Source: an uncultured Ruminococcus sp.
GTDB lineage: Bacteria > Bacillota > Clostridia > RUG12999
Direction: 5' to 3'
DNA: 45,140 nt
NCBI GenBank assembly: GCA_902784805.1
Contig: CACZWD010000011.1
Location: 1 to 45,140 of the forward strand
Within the stretch, counting starts at the first letter, position 1. Each line of letters begins with the position of its first letter. The notes under the pieces are model-generated. The model saw nothing but the letters and a program-made list of their open reading frames with translations. It searched no databases and was not told the DNA's origin. A program made the position numbers and the translations under genes. Positions 42,971 to 45,140 of the stretch are shown here, one piece after another.

Positions 42971-43810
42971 ATGAATGCAAGCGGTTATATCAGGGAGAAT
43001 CATTCGTCTATGTATTGCGAGAGAGAAAAACGGAATTTCCGCCGTCAAATGACTCATTCGCATATTCATAACGTTTATGAGCTGTATTATCTTTTTGACG
43101 GCAGGGTTCAATATAATATTGACGGTGAAACCTACGACCTTAAAGCCGGCAGCTTTGTTTTTATTTCAAAGGAAACGCCTCATAAAACGACTGCTTTTAC
43201 TTCACATCACGAGAGATTTTTAATAATGTTTAATGATGAAAATCTTCCTGTTGAAGCGCTTTCCGAGTTTAAAAAAATTATTATAGGAAGACATCTTGTC
43301 TTGCCCACCGATAAAAAATATAAATTTGAATTGATTTTGGCGGATATTGAAAAAGAAAAAAAGATTAACGATAAATACAGCGAAAAAATGATTGAACGGT
43401 ATTTGTATCGGCTTATTGTTTTTATTATAAGAAACCATAGAAGCTTTTACGATGAGTCTGATAAAAAAATTCCTCCGTATATAGACGAAATATCAGAATA
43501 TATATCGAAAAATTACGCAAAGGATATTACGCTTGCTTCAATCGCAAAGACGGTTCATATGAATGAATCATATATGTCAAGGCGTTTCAGAGAGCTTACA
43601 GGAACTAACATAAGTGAGCATATAAACAGCGTCAGAATAAGAGAAGCAATAAAATTGCTTCTGGAAACGGATTATTCCATTACGGATGTTGCGACAAAAT
43701 GCGGCTTTAATAATGTAAATTATTTTGCGGCGGTTTTTAAAAAAATGCTTGGAACCACGCCGCTTAAATATAAAAACGAAAATAAGGATGTGGATTTTTA
43801 TGAAATTTGA
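42971..43810 (+). CDS. AraC-family transcriptional regulator with cupin sensor
   Basis: A 279-residue protein. The N-terminal cupin (HSHIHNVYELYYLFDGRV, GSFVFISKETPHKT) senses a small ligand, usually a sugar. The C-terminal AraC DNA-binding domain has two helix-turn-helix units (ITLASIAKTVHMNESYMSRR and SITDVATKCGFNNVNYFAAV followed by FKKMLGTTPLKYK). Length is normal. It overlaps the GH4 gene by 11 bases, so they are co-expressed, and it probably activates its own operon in response to a galacturonide- or galactoside-type sugar. Confidence 0.92.
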   Translation: MNASGYIRENHSSMYCEREKRNFRRQMTHSHIHNVYELYYLFDGRVQYNIDGETYDLKAGSFVFISKETPHKTTAFTSHHERFLIMFNDENLPVEALSEFKKIIIGRHLVLPTDKKYKFELILADIEKEKKINDKYSEKMIERYLYRLIVFIIRNHRSFYDESDKKIPPYIDEISEYISKNYAKDITLASIAKTVHMNESYMSRRFRELTGTNISEHINSVRIREAIKLLLETDYSITDVATKCGFNNVNYFAAVFKKMLGTTPLKYKNENKDVDFYEI

Positions 43811-45140
43811 AGGGGGAAAAGTTTCGGATATTAAGCTTGCTTACATAGGAGGCGGCAGCCGCGGCTGGGCATGGGGACTTATGAGTGACCTTGCCGCAAG
43901 TGATGATATATCGGGAAGCGTGAGCCTTTATGATATTGATATGGATGCCGCAAAGAGAAATGAGATAATAGGCAACAAATTTTCAGAGCTCAAAGACGCA
44001 AAATCGGTATGGCGTTATTCCGCAGTAAATACACTTAAAGAGGCGTTGGACGGAGCTGATTTTGTTATAATTTCTATTTTGCCGGGTACTTTTGACGAAA
44101 TGGAATCAGATGTTCATACGCCCGAAAAATACGGTATTTATCAGTCTGTCGGGGATACAACGGGACCCGGAGGAATTATAAGGGCAATGCGCACCGTTCC
44201 GATGTATGAGGGCTTTGCGGAAGCGATTAAAGAGTATTGTCCGAGCGCATGGGTAATAAACTATACTAACCCGATGACTCTTTGCGTTAAAACGCTTTAC
44301 AGAGTTTTCCCTGAAATAAAAGCGTTTGGCTGCTGCCATGAAGTTTTTGGAACCCAAAGCTTCCTCGCGAAAATTGTAGAAAAAAAGCTTGGGATAAAAG
44401 ATGTTAAAAGAGATGAAATAAAGGTAAATCCGGTAGGCGTAAATCATTTTACATGGCTTACAGAGGCTAAATACAATAATATTGATTTGTTTCCCTTATA
44501 CAAAGCTTTTTGTGAAGAAAACAAAGATGGATACAGCGATGGCGCTGTGGAAGATAATTGGATGAACAATTTTTTTGAAAGCGAACAGAAGGTAAAAATG
44601 GAGCTTTTCAGAAAATTCGGCTATATTGCGGCGGCGGGCGACAGACATCTTGCTGAATTTTGCGAGGGAAAATGGTATCTTGAAAACCCGGAAAGAGTAA
44701 AAGAAATGCATTTTGGCTTAACGCCTGTATTGTGGAGAAAAAATCAGCTTAAAGAAAGGCTTGAAAAAAGCGAAAGATTAGTTAGCGGTGAGGAAAATGT
44801 TGAGATAAAAGGCACTGGCGAGGAAGGTGTAAATCAGATAAGAGCCCTGCTCGGACTCCATGACCTTGTGACGAATGTCAATATTCCAAACGCAGGACAA
44901 ATTCCAAACCTTCCTTTGGGCGCGGTTGTCGAAACAAACGCCGTTTTTCGCTCCGGCAGCGTTACACCTGTTTTTGCGGGGAAAATACCAAAATCAATTT
45001 ATCCGCTTGTTTCAAGAGTATGCGGTGAGCAGGAGCTTGTTTCGGAAGGCATAGCCGAAAGAAATCCGGGCAAGATTTTATCCGCTTTTATAAATGACCC
45101 GCTTGTAACATGTTCCGTGAGTGACGCTGAAAAATTGTTT
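43800..45140 (+). CDS. Family 4 glycosidase (alpha-galacturonidase/alpha-galactosidase type), 3' end outside the window
   Basis: The frame is open for 447 codons to the right edge. The N-terminal Rossmann fold with KLAYIGGGSRGWAWG binds NAD. INYTNPMTLC, GCCHEVFG and PVGVNHFTWL hold the metal and substrate residues of GH4 enzymes, which cleave by oxidation-elimination using NAD and Mn. VSLYDIDMDAAKRNE is also typical. The start ATG 43800 overlaps the AraC stop, with AAGGATG inside that gene as ribosome site. The subgroup cannot be fixed from sequence; with the neighbouring GH78, galacturonide cleavage from pectin fragments is the best guess. The family is about 430-480 residues, so little is missing. 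Confidence 0.88.
   Translation, partial: MKFEGGKVSDIKLAYIGGGSRGWAWGLMSDLAASDDISGSVSLYDIDMDAAKRNEIIGNKFSELKDAKSVWRYSAVNTLKEALDGADFVIISILPGTFDEMESDVHTPEKYGIYQSVGDTTGPGGIIRAMRTVPMYEGFAEAIKEYCPSAWVINYTNPMTLCVKTLYRVFPEIKAFGCCHEVFGTQSFLAKIVEKKLGIKDVKRDEIKVNPVGVNHFTWLTEAKYNNIDLFPLYKAFCEENKDGYSDGAVEDNWMNNFFESEQKVKMELFRKFGYIAAAGDRHLAEFCEGKWYLENPERVKEMHFGLTPVLWRKNQLKERLEKSERLVSGEENVEIKGTGEEGVNQIRALLGLHDLVTNVNIPNAGQIPNLPLGAVVETNAVFRSGSVTPVFAGKIPKSIYPLVSRVCGEQELVSEGIAERNPGKILSAFINDPLVTCSVSDAEKLF

Overview
The window looks like the chromosome of a low-GC, anaerobic, gut- or rumen-type member of the Clostridia (Bacillota). Evidence: AT-rich intergenic DNA with consensus sigma-A promoters and GGAGG ribosome sites, CCA-encoding tRNA genes, a type III glutamine synthetase, an Amt-PII fusion, an ANTAR regulator, an Fe-S PurF, and GH78/GH4 enzymes for rhamnose- and galacturonate-rich plant polysaccharides.

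Bases 1-14070 form a sulfur regulon. The tail of a RidA protein is followed by a LysR-type regulator. Three divergent transcription units then share a dyad (ATAAC-N5-YTTAT) placed exactly 61 bases before the -10 box. They lead to (i) a cysteine leader peptide, an attenuator, a truncated cysK, a glutamate-cysteine ligase and an EgtC-like amidohydrolase; (ii) a protein-thiocarboxylate homocysteine pathway (thioredoxin-like protein, JAMM protease, ubiquitin-like carrier ending GGGC, MoeB/ThiF-like activator, MetY, rhodanese-TusA-DsrE2 fusion); and (iii) a second Cys-containing mini-ORF followed by two large secreted proteins almost free of Met and Cys. On the minus strand a third Cys leader ORF precedes a second MetY with no Cys and no internal Met. 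Cys-codon leader ORFs placed ahead of proteins that contain no sulfur amino acids is the most striking pattern in the window.

Bases 14341-31104 form a nitrogen/glutamine block: GS type I, an ANTAR protein with a degenerate receiver, an attenuator, GS type III, Amt-PII, AsnB, PurF, GltB, GltD and PyrG. These genes make glutamine, sense nitrogen through PII, and spend the glutamine amide.

Bases 31399-32456 carry seven tRNA genes (Val, Asp, Phe, Gly, Cys, Trp, Ala). The tRNA-Val contains a 23-base tandem duplication. A nested palindromic repeat lies between tRNA-Trp and tRNA-Ala. A 44-base copy of the tRNA-Trp 3' end plus its flank recurs at 36910, so the 4.8 kb between may be an old integrated or duplicated segment. 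That segment is decayed: an IS30 fragment, an Ldh_2 fragment, a frameshifted XRE-ADP-ribosylglycohydrolase, several short promoter-terminator RNAs, and small hydrophobic peptide ORFs opposed by an antisense RNA (type I toxin-antitoxin-like).

Bases 37125-45140 hold a plant-polysaccharide and hydrolase region: a CocE/S15 hydrolase, a GH78 alpha-L-rhamnosidase-like protein, a chimeric remnant joining a signal peptide to a truncated Fe-S protein, an intact Fe-S paralogue, an AraC regulator, and a GH4 glycosidase that runs off the end.
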